The notes: generated by a model not told the origin, from the letters alone. DNA of 59,397 nucleotides from Methanoregula sp. (GCF_028679125.1 NZ_JAJRCG010000016.1:1-59397), one strand, 5' to 3'; positions 38,464 to 47,558 are shown, counted from the stretch's first letter. Numbers and translations are program-made.

Positions 38464-38519
38464 ATCTTTTTATATTATGATATTCTTCAGTAGATCATCC
38501 AGTTGCCCGGGTCCCTGCG
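38464..38519 (+). promoter_or_regulatory. upstream region of the second kinase gene, copy of 31764-31819
   Basis: Gapless match (43/56) to the sequence before the giant kinase gene, including a better TATA-like TTTTTATATTATG at about 38467-38479 and the TAGATCATC block. It shows that promoter and N-terminal coding region were duplicated together. Confidence 0.5.
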
Positions 38520-40874
38520 ATGATCTCCGTTCTCTATGTTGACGATGAGCCGGATCTCCTTATACTCGCCAGAATATTCCTGGAGCGGGCAGGCGGGTTC
38601 CAGGTCGCTACCTCGACTTCTGCACAGGAGTCCCTGGACTCGCCGTCCCTCCCCTCGTACGATGCCATCGTCTCTGATTATCAGATGCCAGGCATGGACG
38701 GGATTGAATTCCTGACCGCGATCCGGGAGCGGATCGGGACCATCCCGTTCATCCTCTTCACCGGCCGGGGACGCGAGGAGGTCGTGATCGACGCGATCAA
38801 CAACGGGGCTGATTTCTACCTCCAGAAAGGCGGTGATCCCAGGGCCCAGTTCGCCGAGCTCGAGAACAAGATCCGGTACGCCGTAGAGCGCAAGCACGTT
38901 GAGGAGGAACTTGCCGCAAGCGAGGAGCGGTACCGTTCGGTTGTCAATGACCAGACCGAGATGATCGCCCGGTTCACTCCTGAGGGTATCATCACCTTTG
39001 CCAATGCAGCCTATGAATCCTATTTTTCCCGGCAGCTCGGCCTGAGCGGGATCAAAGGGCGGACGTTCCGGGAGATCATGGATATCATGCAGTATACCGG
39101 GGCTGATGAATTTCCCGGTTCGCTCACCCGGGAGACTCCGACCCGGGATGTCGAGTATGTGCTTACTGCACGGGACGGGAAAAAACTCTGGCAGCACTGG
39201 TCGGTCCGGGCACGGTTCGGGGAGAATGGCGACCCCCTTGAATACCAGGTTGTCGGCAGGGACGTTACCGCTGAAAAACTGGCGGAAGTGGAACTGAAGA
39301 GGAAGAACGATGAACTCAATGAGTCCTACGAACGGATCGCCATAAACGAGGAAGAACTCCGGCAGCAGCTGGATGAACTTACGGTCCAGCAGGAAGCCCT
39401 CAAAAATTCCGAGGAAAAATTCCGGGCGTTCACGGAAAATATTCCCGATCTTACAACGATTGTCGATATGACGGGGGTGTACACGTATGTCAGCCCGTCC
39501 ATCCAGCGGCTCACCGGGTGGGATGAGGATGCCCTGCTGGGGAAAAAATTTGCCGACATCGATGCGATCTTCGGAACCGGGCCGGAGGGGAGAGAGATCC
39601 TCCTGAAGACAGGACAGATCGCGGTGCAAAAACCCGGGGAACCGGTGCCGGTACCGCCATTCCGGGTACGTGATTCCAGGGGAGAGACACTCTTCATAGA
39701 AGGCTCGAACACGTACCTGCCTGACGTGAAAGGCATCCAGGGAATCCTGTTCCACGGGCGTGATATCACGGACCGGATCCGGGCAGAGGAGGCACTGGGC
39801 AGGAAGACTGAGGAACTGAGGGGCCGGTACGAGGAACTTGCCGCAGGCGAGAAGCAGATCCGGGAGCGCGAGGAGATGTACCGCCGCATTCTCGAGAATA
39901 TGCAGGATGCCTATCTCCGGTTGGACAGGGACGGGAACCTGCTCATGGTGAGCCCGTCGGCAGCCCGCATCTACGGGTACGGCTCTCCCGCCGAGATGAT
40001 CGGCATGCCATCTTCCGTTCTGTACAGCAATCCCGGGCAGCACAAGGATCTGCTCTCAAAGATCAACCAGCAGGGAAAGATCACCGATTTCGCCGGTGCA
40101 GGCAAAAGGAAGGACGGGACAACATTCTGGGCCTCGCTGAATGTCCAGTATATTTTTGACGAGGCGGGAAACATTGCCGGCATCGAGGTGATGGTCCGGG
40201 ACGTCTCAGAGAGCAGGGCTATGGAGCGTGCAATCCAGGAAGCAAACAGGAAACTCAACCTCCTCAACAGCATCACCCGTCATGATGTGGTAAACCAGTT
40301 GACCATCCTGGAGGGATATGTCCAGCTCGCGGCAATGAGGGATCCCGGGCCGGTTGTTGCCGACTTCCTGGATAAGATCGGGGCAACCGCAGAGATCATC
40401 TCCCGCCAGATCGCGTTCACGAAGGCTTACCAGGAACTGGGGGTCCATACGCCGGCCTGGTTCCGGCTGGACGAGACCCTCTCAACGGCCGGAAGAACGG
40501 ATGTTACAATCTCCGGTACCTGCAGGCTGATTGAAATTTTTGCAGATCCGATGCTTGAGCGGGTCTTTTCCAATATATTCGAGAATGCAACCCGGCATGG
40601 CGGGAAGGTGACCGGCATCTCTGTCCGCTGCGAGCGGGAGCCGGACAGCCTCGTGATCATCATCGAGGATGACGGGGTCGGGATCGCTCCCGGGGAGAAG
40701 GAGAAGATCTTCGGGAAAGGGTACGGGAAGAACACGGGCTTTGGTCTCTTCCTTGCCCGGGAGATCCTTGCCATCACCGGCATCACGATCCGCGAGACGG
40801 GATACCTGGGCGTTGGAGCCCGGTTCGAGATCACGGTGCCAAAGGAACGGTGGCGGGTTGATGAGGGACAATAA
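38520..40874 (+). CDS. receiver-3xPAS histidine kinase, paralogue of the giant kinase
   Basis: A 784-residue soluble kinase. Receiver 1-120 with Asp53, closely similar to the neighbour's receiver. PAS domains start at about 138 (AASEERYRSVVNDQTEMIARF), 298 (KNSEEKFRAFTENIPDL) and 455 (REREEMYRRILENMQDAY), with a charged coiled linker at about 255-300. The core has SITRHDVVNQLT (His), FSNIFENATRHG, EDDGVGIAPGEKEKIFGKG and NTGFGLFLAREIL. The first PAS shares QYRS/RYRS-VNDQTEMIARFT with the second PAS of the giant kinase, so that one is an expanded relative. Confidence 0.93.
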   Translation: MISVLYVDDEPDLLILARIFLERAGGFQVATSTSAQESLDSPSLPSYDAIVSDYQMPGMDGIEFLTAIRERIGTIPFILFTGRGREEVVIDAINNGADFYLQKGGDPRAQFAELENKIRYAVERKHVEEELAASEERYRSVVNDQTEMIARFTPEGIITFANAAYESYFSRQLGLSGIKGRTFREIMDIMQYTGADEFPGSLTRETPTRDVEYVLTARDGKKLWQHWSVRARFGENGDPLEYQVVGRDVTAEKLAEVELKRKNDELNESYERIAINEEELRQQLDELTVQQEALKNSEEKFRAFTENIPDLTTIVDMTGVYTYVSPSIQRLTGWDEDALLGKKFADIDAIFGTGPEGREILLKTGQIAVQKPGEPVPVPPFRVRDSRGETLFIEGSNTYLPDVKGIQGILFHGRDITDRIRAEEALGRKTEELRGRYEELAAGEKQIREREEMYRRILENMQDAYLRLDRDGNLLMVSPSAARIYGYGSPAEMIGMPSSVLYSNPGQHKDLLSKINQQGKITDFAGAGKRKDGTTFWASLNVQYIFDEAGNIAGIEVMVRDVSESRAMERAIQEANRKLNLLNSITRHDVVNQLTILEGYVQLAAMRDPGPVVADFLDKIGATAEIISRQIAFTKAYQELGVHTPAWFRLDETLSTAGRTDVTISGTCRLIEIFADPMLERVFSNIFENATRHGGKVTGISVRCEREPDSLVIIIEDDGVGIAPGEKEKIFGKGYGKNTGFGLFLAREILAITGITIRETGYLGVGARFEITVPKERWRVDEGQ

Positions 40875-40960
40875 TTACCTTTTTTAAAAATGCCCGGAGC
40901 TTCACACAAGAAGGCATATCACGTTTAGATTCATTATTCTAAAGAAATATTTCGGCGCGA

Positions 40961-41434
40961 ATGTTTCGCGTACGATACCAGGATGATGAGATCGTGAAAG
41001 GACGCGCTCCAAAAGATCTGAACGATGAGGGACGGCAACAAGCGCATCGCATGGGATACCATTGGGCGAAGAACACCGATACAGACGTACCGTTCGATGG
41101 ATTCATGTACCGCGGCAGGGTGATGGTGGCGGTAAAATTATTAAAAGCACGGTACGGGCCGGGAGATGACTGCATCATCGAGCAGCAATACCCGGACGCG
41201 ATCGAAGCGATCCGGTCGTTTCCCCTCCCGCCCTGGGTGATCCGCGAGTTCTGGCTCCGGACCCAGAACGAACGGGCATTCCGGCGATTTTACATCCTGC
41301 CGGATACCACTGCGGAGATCGAGGAGAACACGGCCGAGAATTACCGGAACACCCATTACCGGGAACAGTATTGGAAGAAAGCACCGTACCGGATCGACAT
41401 CTCCCTCGGTAAAGGGGATGAAAAGGAGACCTGA
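40961..41434 (+). CDS. degenerate histidine-phosphatase-like protein
   Basis: A 157-residue protein. Residues 3-32 read like the start of a phosphoglycerate-mutase/histidine-phosphatase domain: RVRYQDDE in place of VRHGETE, then GR, LNDEGRQQAHRMG as in the usual LTEEGRRQA block, and about 50-58 YRGRVMVAV where SRAxxTA is expected. The catalytic His of RHG is Tyr, so it is probably not a phosphatase. The C-terminal half has no recognised motif. The resemblance is by eye and moderate. It follows the kinase pair but has its own A/T-rich upstream region. Confidence 0.6.
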   Translation: MFRVRYQDDEIVKGRAPKDLNDEGRQQAHRMGYHWAKNTDTDVPFDGFMYRGRVMVAVKLLKARYGPGDDCIIEQQYPDAIEAIRSFPLPPWVIREFWLRTQNERAFRRFYILPDTTAEIEENTAENYRNTHYREQYWKKAPYRIDISLGKGDEKET

Positions 41435-41589
41435 AGTCGGATAAGCCCATATCGGGCTCCTTTTGCCAAAAGGACGATCCTCATTTCCGGCTGGAGTGGA
41501 ACTGTTGTCCACGCCCATGGAAAATCATAAATTTTAAGGGTATTTTTCGAAACGGGGCACAATTAACCCCACTTGAACCTGCAATATAG

Positions 41590-41614
41590 CGGGCGTCCAG
41601 CGCCCCCTTTTTTT
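41590..41614 (+). terminator. hairpin plus T-run terminator
   Basis: GGGCG and CGCCC form a stem around a five-base loop, followed by a C-rich then seven-T stretch, in the gap between two converging genes. Confidence 0.5.
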
Positions 41615-41680
41615 CCCCAGGTTTCGGGACGCGTAAAAATACCCGCTCGCCGGCGGCCGCTATGACCGTTTTGGAGGGGG

Positions 41681-44077
41681 TCACGACGGAGAATCTTCCG
41701 TCAGGGCGGATTCCACGACGGCAATCTCCTCCTCTGTCAGGCCATACAGATCGGATACCACCGCTTCTATCTGTACATCCGTTGTCCGGATTTTTTTCTG
41801 CAGGATTTCACGCTCCGGATCCGTTCGGGCATGTCGGAAATTTTTTTCAAGATCGATCCTCCTGAGTACCAGCTTCTCCAGCCGCTCATGCCGGGACCGG
41901 TCTTCCGGCCGGTCAAGATCGGGCGTATAGATGGGAAGATGCACGAGATCCTCCCATGAAAAAAATTCCTGGTCCGGCCTCTGCTCCTGCACGGTCCGGT
42001 TGAACACAAACGCGATGAGCCGGCTGTTCAGGATCCCGGCAAGATACTGGTCAGCAGATGGGATGGCGCAGATCGTTTCATCGCCAAGGCCACGGCCGGA
42101 GTCAGGCCAGAATGCCGGCCGGTGAAAGTGTGCGGGAAAGAGAATCTTCTTCTGCGGATCCTGCCAGAACGCATCGCAGGCCATCTCCCACCACAGCGCA
42201 TCCGGCCCGGACCGGGCTTTCAGGATTGTGGAGAACGGTTGCAGGTACCGGGCAATGAGCGGGTGCCGGTGCCGGAACCACTGCCAGGGATTCTTTACCG
42301 CATGCTGGTGCGTGAGTGTCCATCCCTTCGGGATGAGGAGCAGGAATTTTTCCGGCTGACCGGACTGGTAGCGCCCGATTGCGGCTCCTGCAACAATCCT
42401 GCGGAGAAATGATTTACTGCGGGGGTCGCGCCGGAGCCACTCGCGTGCCAGCGTCTCATCGATCACGAACGGATCATCGTCCGCGATCCGGATCCCGGCA
42501 TACACCTGCCCCATCACGTACTCTTCAAGCGGCGTGCTGTACCGGCTCACCTTCTCAAGGACGGCCTCAGTCCGGGTATCGCGAAGTGCCCATCCTCCTT
42601 CTCCCAGTGCGTCCTGGTCAAGAGGAAATGCATGGGACACGACGTACTCCCCGATATCCCCGGAAAAACCGGAGGGCACCAGCGCCACGCAGGGCCGGTG
42701 ATCCAACGCCCGGTTCGAAAGCAGGAGAACAACGAGCCCGCCCGCCCCGCTGCCACCGGCGTCTTCCCTGATATCCACGATCTCCTCGACCTGCCGGGCA
42801 GCGAGCAGGAAACGGAACGGGGCCGCAGTTCTCCCCCGGAGCCAGCGATCCGGCATGCAGACCCCGAGCGTGCCCCCGGGCCTGAGCAGGGACAGGCTGT
42901 TCTCGATGAAAAAGAACGAGCGCTCTGCTGCCGGATCATAGGCTGCATAGTGCCGCTGGAGGTACCGCTGGATCCATTCCTTCTGCTCCGGCTGCCCTGC
43001 GGGAGGATTCATGATCACGGCATCGAATCCCCCGGCCGCGAAGATCTCCGGGAACTCCCTGCTCCACGAAAACGGGGTCAGGGTGTGCCGGTCACGCACC
43101 GGGCAGAACGACCAGGACTCATCGTCAACAATATCAGGACCGATGATCGCGTTCCCGCACCGGATCGTATGCCGGAGATCCCGGAGCACACCCGCTGCAT
43201 GCAGGAGAAATTCATCCGGGGATTTCTCCCGGCAACAGGTTTCGCAGAGCTGGAAGAAGAGGAGGATCTTGATCACCGCAACGGCATGCCGGCTGATATC
43301 CACGCCATGAACCGAACCGGTAAGGATCGCATATCTCTCATCGTACGTGACGGCCCCCTGCCGGTCGCAGATGGCGCGGTACGCACAGAGAAGGAGTGTG
43401 CCGGATCCGCATGCCGGATCAACGATGCGCAGCGGCAGAAGTTCGTCTTCTGACCGCCCGTCGATGGCTGCCCGCACAGAACTCTCCGCCAGGTACCGGA
43501 TCACGGAAAGAGGTGGACGTGCAGAGCCACACGAAAGAACGGAATCACGCGTATCCACAACATCCGCATGGTGTGCCGCAGACCGGCGGATCGTCCGTTC
43601 AAGGTACTGTGCCAGCACCTCCGCGAGAGGTTCTGTCCCGAATGAATCGAACCGGTACGGCCGGTCCGGGGCGACAAGACGCGAGAGGATCGCGTGGATC
43701 AGCCGGCCATCATACACTAGAGTGCCCATCGGCACCGGATCCTGGTCCGGAGCGGTAGTCCTGTCCTCCCACAATACCGAGAGGGGTGCGGTGATCTCCA
43801 GCAGCTGCCCGTACGGATCGGGACTGTCATGGAGCCCCTGCAGGACATCTCCCGAGAGTAATCCCCGGTCTTGGGCAATCCGCAGGAACAGGAGCGAGAG
43901 GATAATCCGGTTTGTCGCCATCGCAATCCCCTCGCTCCGGAGAGCAAGGTTGTTCCGGGCAAGGGTGCGGGAGATCTGCTCCCGCCACCGGGTGAGGTCA
44001 TGGAGGAGCGCGATCCGGGCAACATCCGGTGTTGAGGGAACCATAGCATCCGAAGAGGATGAGCCCGGGGGGGTCAT
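41681..44077 (-). CDS. Eco57I/TaqI-like adenine DNA methylase with altered motif IV
   Basis: A 798-residue type IIG-like N6-adenine methyltransferase. Helical N-terminal part about 20-215; SAM motif I VDPACGSGTLLL at 219-230; motif IV region at about 352-362 reads VIMNPPAGQ; the last about 300 residues fit a target-recognition domain (LPIYTPDL..., FLLIPKGW) and a coiled end. Normal motif IV is [ND]PP[YFW], whose aromatic ring stacks on the flipped adenine; here it is Ala360. No nuclease motif is seen, and no restriction or BREX partner lies nearby. It may be a solitary, weakened or inactive enzyme. Confidence 0.85.
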   Translation of the reverse strand: MTPPGSSSSDAMVPSTPDVARIALLHDLTRWREQISRTLARNNLALRSEGIAMATNRIILSLLFLRIAQDRGLLSGDVLQGLHDSPDPYGQLLEITAPLSVLWEDRTTAPDQDPVPMGTLVYDGRLIHAILSRLVAPDRPYRFDSFGTEPLAEVLAQYLERTIRRSAAHHADVVDTRDSVLSCGSARPPLSVIRYLAESSVRAAIDGRSEDELLPLRIVDPACGSGTLLLCAYRAICDRQGAVTYDERYAILTGSVHGVDISRHAVAVIKILLFFQLCETCCREKSPDEFLLHAAGVLRDLRHTIRCGNAIIGPDIVDDESWSFCPVRDRHTLTPFSWSREFPEIFAAGGFDAVIMNPPAGQPEQKEWIQRYLQRHYAAYDPAAERSFFFIENSLSLLRPGGTLGVCMPDRWLRGRTAAPFRFLLAARQVEEIVDIREDAGGSGAGGLVVLLLSNRALDHRPCVALVPSGFSGDIGEYVVSHAFPLDQDALGEGGWALRDTRTEAVLEKVSRYSTPLEEYVMGQVYAGIRIADDDPFVIDETLAREWLRRDPRSKSFLRRIVAGAAIGRYQSGQPEKFLLLIPKGWTLTHQHAVKNPWQWFRHRHPLIARYLQPFSTILKARSGPDALWWEMACDAFWQDPQKKILFPAHFHRPAFWPDSGRGLGDETICAIPSADQYLAGILNSRLIAFVFNRTVQEQRPDQEFFSWEDLVHLPIYTPDLDRPEDRSRHERLEKLVLRRIDLEKNFRHARTDPEREILQKKIRTTDVQIEAVVSDLYGLTEEEIAVVESALTEDSPS

Positions 44078-44160
44078 TGGTCTAGTACTTCGTTTTTGTG
44101 AAAATAACGGTGTTGATGGGAGTACGTCAGCCTGACGGAATTCCCCTTACCGCTCCCGAT

Positions 44161-45609
44161 TTAAAATCCCATTGCCACTTCACCATCGCTGCTGCCCGAA
44201 GGCATTTTGTCTTTTACTGCGAGCATCAGGAGAATCCCGAGGATCTCCAGGCCCATGCAGAACAGGAACGCAGCATCGAACGCAGATGCAAGGCCTGCCC
44301 CCTCAAGGGTATGAGCGGAATACTCGGCAAGTTTCGGCCCCGCTGCAATCGTGGCGACCAGCATCACAAACGCAACCCCGAGCGATGACCCGAGGTTGGT
44401 CATCATCTTGACAAGACCGCTCGTGGACCCCCGGTCCTTTGCCTCGCACTCGCCCATGACAGCGCTGTTCAGCGGCGAGAAGGCGATACCGGTGCCGGCG
44501 CCTAAGAGGAAGAGGTAGATCCCGATGTGTCCCACGCTCGTATGGGCAGAGAGCGTAGAGAGGAGGAGAAGGGCGATCGTACAGATGACAAAGCCGGTGA
44601 TGATCGGTTTCTTCGTCCCGATCACATCCGAGATCCTGCCGGCAAGCGGAGCGGTCAGGATCATGCCGATGGGCAGCGCGAGCAGGATCGTCCCGGCATT
44701 GTCCGTCGGGATCTTCTTGACCAGCTCAAGGTAGAAGGGCATGATGACCATGACACCGGCCATCGCCATCTGGATCAGCATCACGTTCACGTTCTGGAGC
44801 GAATACCCCCGGTGTGCAAAGAGGCTGAGATTGACGAGTGGCTGTGCAGCCCGACGCTCCCGGACGATGAAGAGGATCCAGAATATCACCGATATGACAA
44901 GGGCGATCAGTCCGGGCATGGCATTGCTGCCCTGGACCGAGGTCAGGCCAACGATCAGCGTGGAGAGCGCGACAAAGACCAGCAGGACACCGGGGATATC
45001 CAGCTTCGCTGCGGGGGATACGGGATCCCGCTGCGGGAGAATTTTCATGCCAAGGATGATGGCAACGATCCCCACCGGGAGGTTGACAAAGAAGATGTAC
45101 TGCCAGCTGAATGCACTCGTGAGAAATCCCCCGACTACCGGGCCAAGGGCTGCCCCGAGCATGGTGAACATGGCAACGATCCCCAGTGCCTGGCCCCGTA
45201 GGGAGGTGGAGAGGTAGGACGTGACCATCACGGCACCGAGAGCCGAGATGACCGCCCCGCCCACGGCCTGGACCATCCGTGCCAGGATGAGCATGCCAAT
45301 CGTCGGGGAGAGCCCGCAGAGCGCCGATCCGATCGTGAAAAGGGCAAAACCCCCGATGAAAATATTCCGGTACCCCTTCATGTCCCCGAGACGCGACGCC
45401 GCGAGCAGGAGGCTGACGAGGATGATGAGATACGCGTTGAGCACCCATGAGACCATCACCGTGGAGACCTCAAAGGATTTTGCAATAGCGGGGAGCGCGA
45501 TGTTCACGATCGTTGCATCGAGACCGGCCATGAACGAGCCGAGGGCAATGACGATCACGATCATCAGCTCTTTTGTGGACATTTTCTGTTGGGGGACGGG
45601 TTCAGCCAT
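44161..45609 (-). CDS. MFS drug-exporter-type transporter (DHA2, 14 TM)
   Basis: A 482-residue membrane protein with about fourteen helices. GSFMAGLDATIVNIALPAI is the first helix motif of EmrB/QacA-type exporters; WVLNAYLIILVSLLLAASRLGDMKGYRNIF holds motif A in two parts; GAALGPVVGGFLTSAFSWQYIF is motif C, typical of antiporters. It exports toxic compounds by proton exchange; the substrate is unknown. AGAGGT precedes the ATG. An operator-like palindrome lies 44-60 bases upstream (45653-45669). Confidence 0.93.
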   Translation of the reverse strand: MAEPVPQQKMSTKELMIVIVIALGSFMAGLDATIVNIALPAIAKSFEVSTVMVSWVLNAYLIILVSLLLAASRLGDMKGYRNIFIGGFALFTIGSALCGLSPTIGMLILARMVQAVGGAVISALGAVMVTSYLSTSLRGQALGIVAMFTMLGAALGPVVGGFLTSAFSWQYIFFVNLPVGIVAIILGMKILPQRDPVSPAAKLDIPGVLLVFVALSTLIVGLTSVQGSNAMPGLIALVISVIFWILFIVRERRAAQPLVNLSLFAHRGYSLQNVNVMLIQMAMAGVMVIMPFYLELVKKIPTDNAGTILLALPIGMILTAPLAGRISDVIGTKKPIITGFVICTIALLLLSTLSAHTSVGHIGIYLFLLGAGTGIAFSPLNSAVMGECEAKDRGSTSGLVKMMTNLGSSLGVAFVMLVATIAAGPKLAEYSAHTLEGAGLASAFDAAFLFCMGLEILGILLMLAVKDKMPSGSSDGEVAMGF

Positions 45610-45652
45610 GGTACCTCTGCTTCTCTTTTGAGGGTGATTGGTTTACTTCCCT

Positions 45653-45669
45653 ATGAACGTTCGGTTCAT
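45653..45669 (-). promoter_or_regulatory. operator-like palindrome upstream of the MFS exporter
   Basis: ATGAACGTTCGGTTCAT has ATGAAC and GTTCAT arms around a five-base centre, the size and form of TetR-family operators. No TetR-like gene is in the window. Confidence 0.45.
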
Positions 45670-45752
45670 GTACACGGGGCCGGCGGGGGGAAACGGTTAT
45701 CCTGCTTACGGGAAAATTACCCCATACGATACGCAGGTACTGGTGACCAGGT

Positions 45753-46310
45753 ATGCCGGAACAACAGACAAGCGCAGATGGAACAGCACATGTTCCGTTC
45801 AGGACGATTGCCCATCTCTTCGATGCTGACGACCCTTCACCGGAGGACCGCCGGGAACTCTCGGACCGGGCCGAGGAGCAGATCTTCCATACGGTGCTGG
45901 ATCCCCGGAAGAGATCCCGGAAAGTACTCTGCGACCGGATCGAGATCACGCTCCCTGCAACCGACCTGACACCGGGCCGGGATGCATCCATTATTTCGGC
46001 GGTACGGTCCCACTTCCGGCTCCGGTCGGGCGAGGTGCAGCGGAGCATGAGGCTTACCCAGCGGGTCGGCCTCCGGGAGATCCGGCTGACGGTCGCCGTG
46101 TGTATTCCTTCCTTCATCGGGATTGCCCTCTGCTCCCAGCTCAAAGGAGATCCCCTCGTTGAGGTGATCGAGAATGTCCTTGTCATCTTCTGCTGGGTGA
46201 CAATCTGGCAGCCGTTCCAGTCGCTGGTATTCGATCGCTGGACCCAGAGCGAGGCCTCGAAGGTTTACCGGAAGATTGCGGATATGGACATCAGCGTGCG
46301 GGCGGCATAA
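45753..46310 (+). CDS. membrane protein of unknown function
   Basis: A 185-residue protein: polar N-terminal half (about 1-110) with EEQIFHTVLDPRKRSRK and RSHFRLRSGEVQRSMRLTQR, then two adjacent hydrophobic helices (about 115-135 and 142-160) and a short charged tail. GGTGA lies six to seven bases upstream of the ATG, a good start. No family is recognised. It diverges from the MFS exporter gene. Confidence 0.65.
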   Translation: MPEQQTSADGTAHVPFRTIAHLFDADDPSPEDRRELSDRAEEQIFHTVLDPRKRSRKVLCDRIEITLPATDLTPGRDASIISAVRSHFRLRSGEVQRSMRLTQRVGLREIRLTVAVCIPSFIGIALCSQLKGDPLVEVIENVLVIFCWVTIWQPFQSLVFDRWTQSEASKVYRKIADMDISVRAA

Positions 46311-46405
46311 ACCGGTATCCGGCGGGAGCCGCGGATCTTCAAACCTGCACGAGACGAAAATGATCCGACTGCGATCACCTCGCAACGCGGAAAAAAAGGA
46401 GGGGG

Positions 46406-46618
46406 TTATTCCCTGCCCTTCATAGAATGGATCTTTATCAGGCCGGCGCAGGACTTGCAGGTATAATACTCGTCCTTCCAGCAGGCCTCGCATGCCCAGC
46501 GCCCGCAGAGCACGCACTGGCGGAGCTCTGATACGGGATGGGGCGTGCTGCACAGATCGCACATGTACTGGGCAAAGGTGTGGGGATCCTTGACGGGAGG
46601 TTCCCCCTGTTTCCTCAT
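46406..46618 (-). CDS. Cys-rich zinc-type protein, last gene of the EEWDL operon
   Basis: A 70-residue protein with four metal-type pairs: CDLC, CVLC, CEAC and CKSC, spaced as in a cross-braced double zinc finger or B-box/LIM-like module, and a basic tail (IHSMKGRE). ATG at 46618 is chosen with GAGATC six bases upstream; a TTG at 46714 would run 50 bases into the previous gene. It closes a six-gene minus-strand operon. Function unknown. Confidence 0.65.
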   Translation of the reverse strand: MRKQGEPPVKDPHTFAQYMCDLCSTPHPVSELRQCVLCGRWACEACWKDEYYTCKSCAGLIKIHSMKGRE

Positions 46619-46664
46619 CACCACGATCTCTTTCTTCAGCTCGCGGAAGCGATCGGGAGCATCA

Positions 46665-47021
46665 TTACTTTTTGGCGCTTCCCTTCCGGGCAAGCTCTTT
46701 TTCCAGAGTGTCAAGTCGCGTCTCCAGGGAGGTCAGCGTGGTCTGCATGCCGGCCTCGTACTTCTTCAGTTCGGCAAGGCGGGCCTCGTTTGATTCGATC
46801 TCTTTGAAATTCTGTTCTTTGAAGTTCTGGAGCCGGGGGCGGGAGACCAGCTCCCACTCCTCGACCATCTGCTGGAACCGGCGGTCAAGGTACTCGTCCA
46901 CCCGGCTCTCCACCGGCCGGGCGAGCGAGAGATCCCCTTTTGCGCCCCGGAAGAAGTAATACACCAGGAACAGGACAACACAGAGGATGATGACGAGGAT
47001 GATAAAGGTCAGGAGATCCAT
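46665..47021 (-). CDS. membrane-anchored coiled-coil protein with EEWEL signature
   Basis: A 118-residue protein: N-terminal helix 4-24 (anchor), then VDEYLDRRFQQMVEEWEL at 41-58, then a heptad-rich coiled coil to the end (ARLAELKKYEAGMQTTL, LETRLDTLEKELARK). The 41-58 block is shared with the two upstream genes. GGAGGG stands about eight bases before the ATG, and the ATG is one base after the stop of the previous gene (TAACATG), so the genes are cotranscribed. No family known to me. Confidence 0.72.
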   Translation of the reverse strand: MDLLTFIILVIILCVVLFLVYYFFRGAKGDLSLARPVESRVDEYLDRRFQQMVEEWELVSRPRLQNFKEQNFKEIESNEARLAELKKYEAGMQTTLTSLETRLDTLEKELARKGSAKK

Positions 47022-47022
47022 G

Positions 47023-47244
47023 TTACACCCTCCCTTTCAGTTTCCTGGCACGGGTTTCAAGCTCGGTCAGCTTGTCTGCGGCTGTATGCCCGAATGCCTG
47101 CATCCGGGGGATCTCCTGTTCCAGGGCATACAGGCGTTCCGTGAAATCAGAGAGATCCGCACCCGTGGAGAGATCCCATTCCTCGACAATGCTTTTCATC
47201 CGGCGGTCCACGTAGGCATTGAGATAGGAGTCCATGCCGATCAT
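47023..47244 (-). CDS. small coiled-coil protein with EEWDL signature
   Basis: A 73-residue soluble protein that is little more than the shared block LNAYVDRRMKSIVEEWDL (8-25) plus a coiled coil (ERLYALEQEIPRM, LTELETRARKLKGRV). Its ATG overlaps the previous stop as ATGA. It starts at 47244 or at the ATG at 47235. It is the shortest of three relatives and may pair with the other two through the coils. Confidence 0.7.
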   Translation of the reverse strand: MIGMDSYLNAYVDRRMKSIVEEWDLSTGADLSDFTERLYALEQEIPRMQAFGHTAADKLTELETRARKLKGRV

Positions 47245-47558
47245 AGCGACTGCTCCAGGGACGTTATCAGGTCATCCAGTTTCTTTGCCCGTGTCTCGAG
47301 GGCCACCTTTCCTTCATAGAGACTGCTGATCTCATCGCTCACGCGGGAGAGCCGGCCTTCCAGCCGCTCGAGATCGCTCTCGGTCACAAGGTCCCATTCC
47401 TCGATGATCGCAGCAAAGTGCCGGTCGAAATAGGCATCAAGCGATCTGTCGAGCGTAGGGACACGGGATGCGATCGTTCCCGGGATATGGGAGAACTGGT
47501 CCCACAACGAATCGCCGGTTGCGTGTTGGTCCGGGGTCTGGTTGATTACGGGATACAT
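47241..47558 (-). CDS. coiled-coil protein with EEWDL signature
   Basis: A 105-residue soluble protein: a 35-residue polar N terminus, the shared block LDAYFDRHFAAIIEEWDL (40-57), then coiled coil (LERLEGRLSRVSDEISSLY, LETRAKKLDDLITSLEQ). The end ETRAKKLDDL resembles ETRARKLKG in the next gene, so similarity covers the coil as well. AAGGTGA lies six bases before the ATG, which directly follows the stop of the previous gene. Confidence 0.72.
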   Translation of the reverse strand: MYPVINQTPDQHATGDSLWDQFSHIPGTIASRVPTLDRSLDAYFDRHFAAIIEEWDLVTESDLERLEGRLSRVSDEISSLYEGKVALETRAKKLDDLITSLEQSL

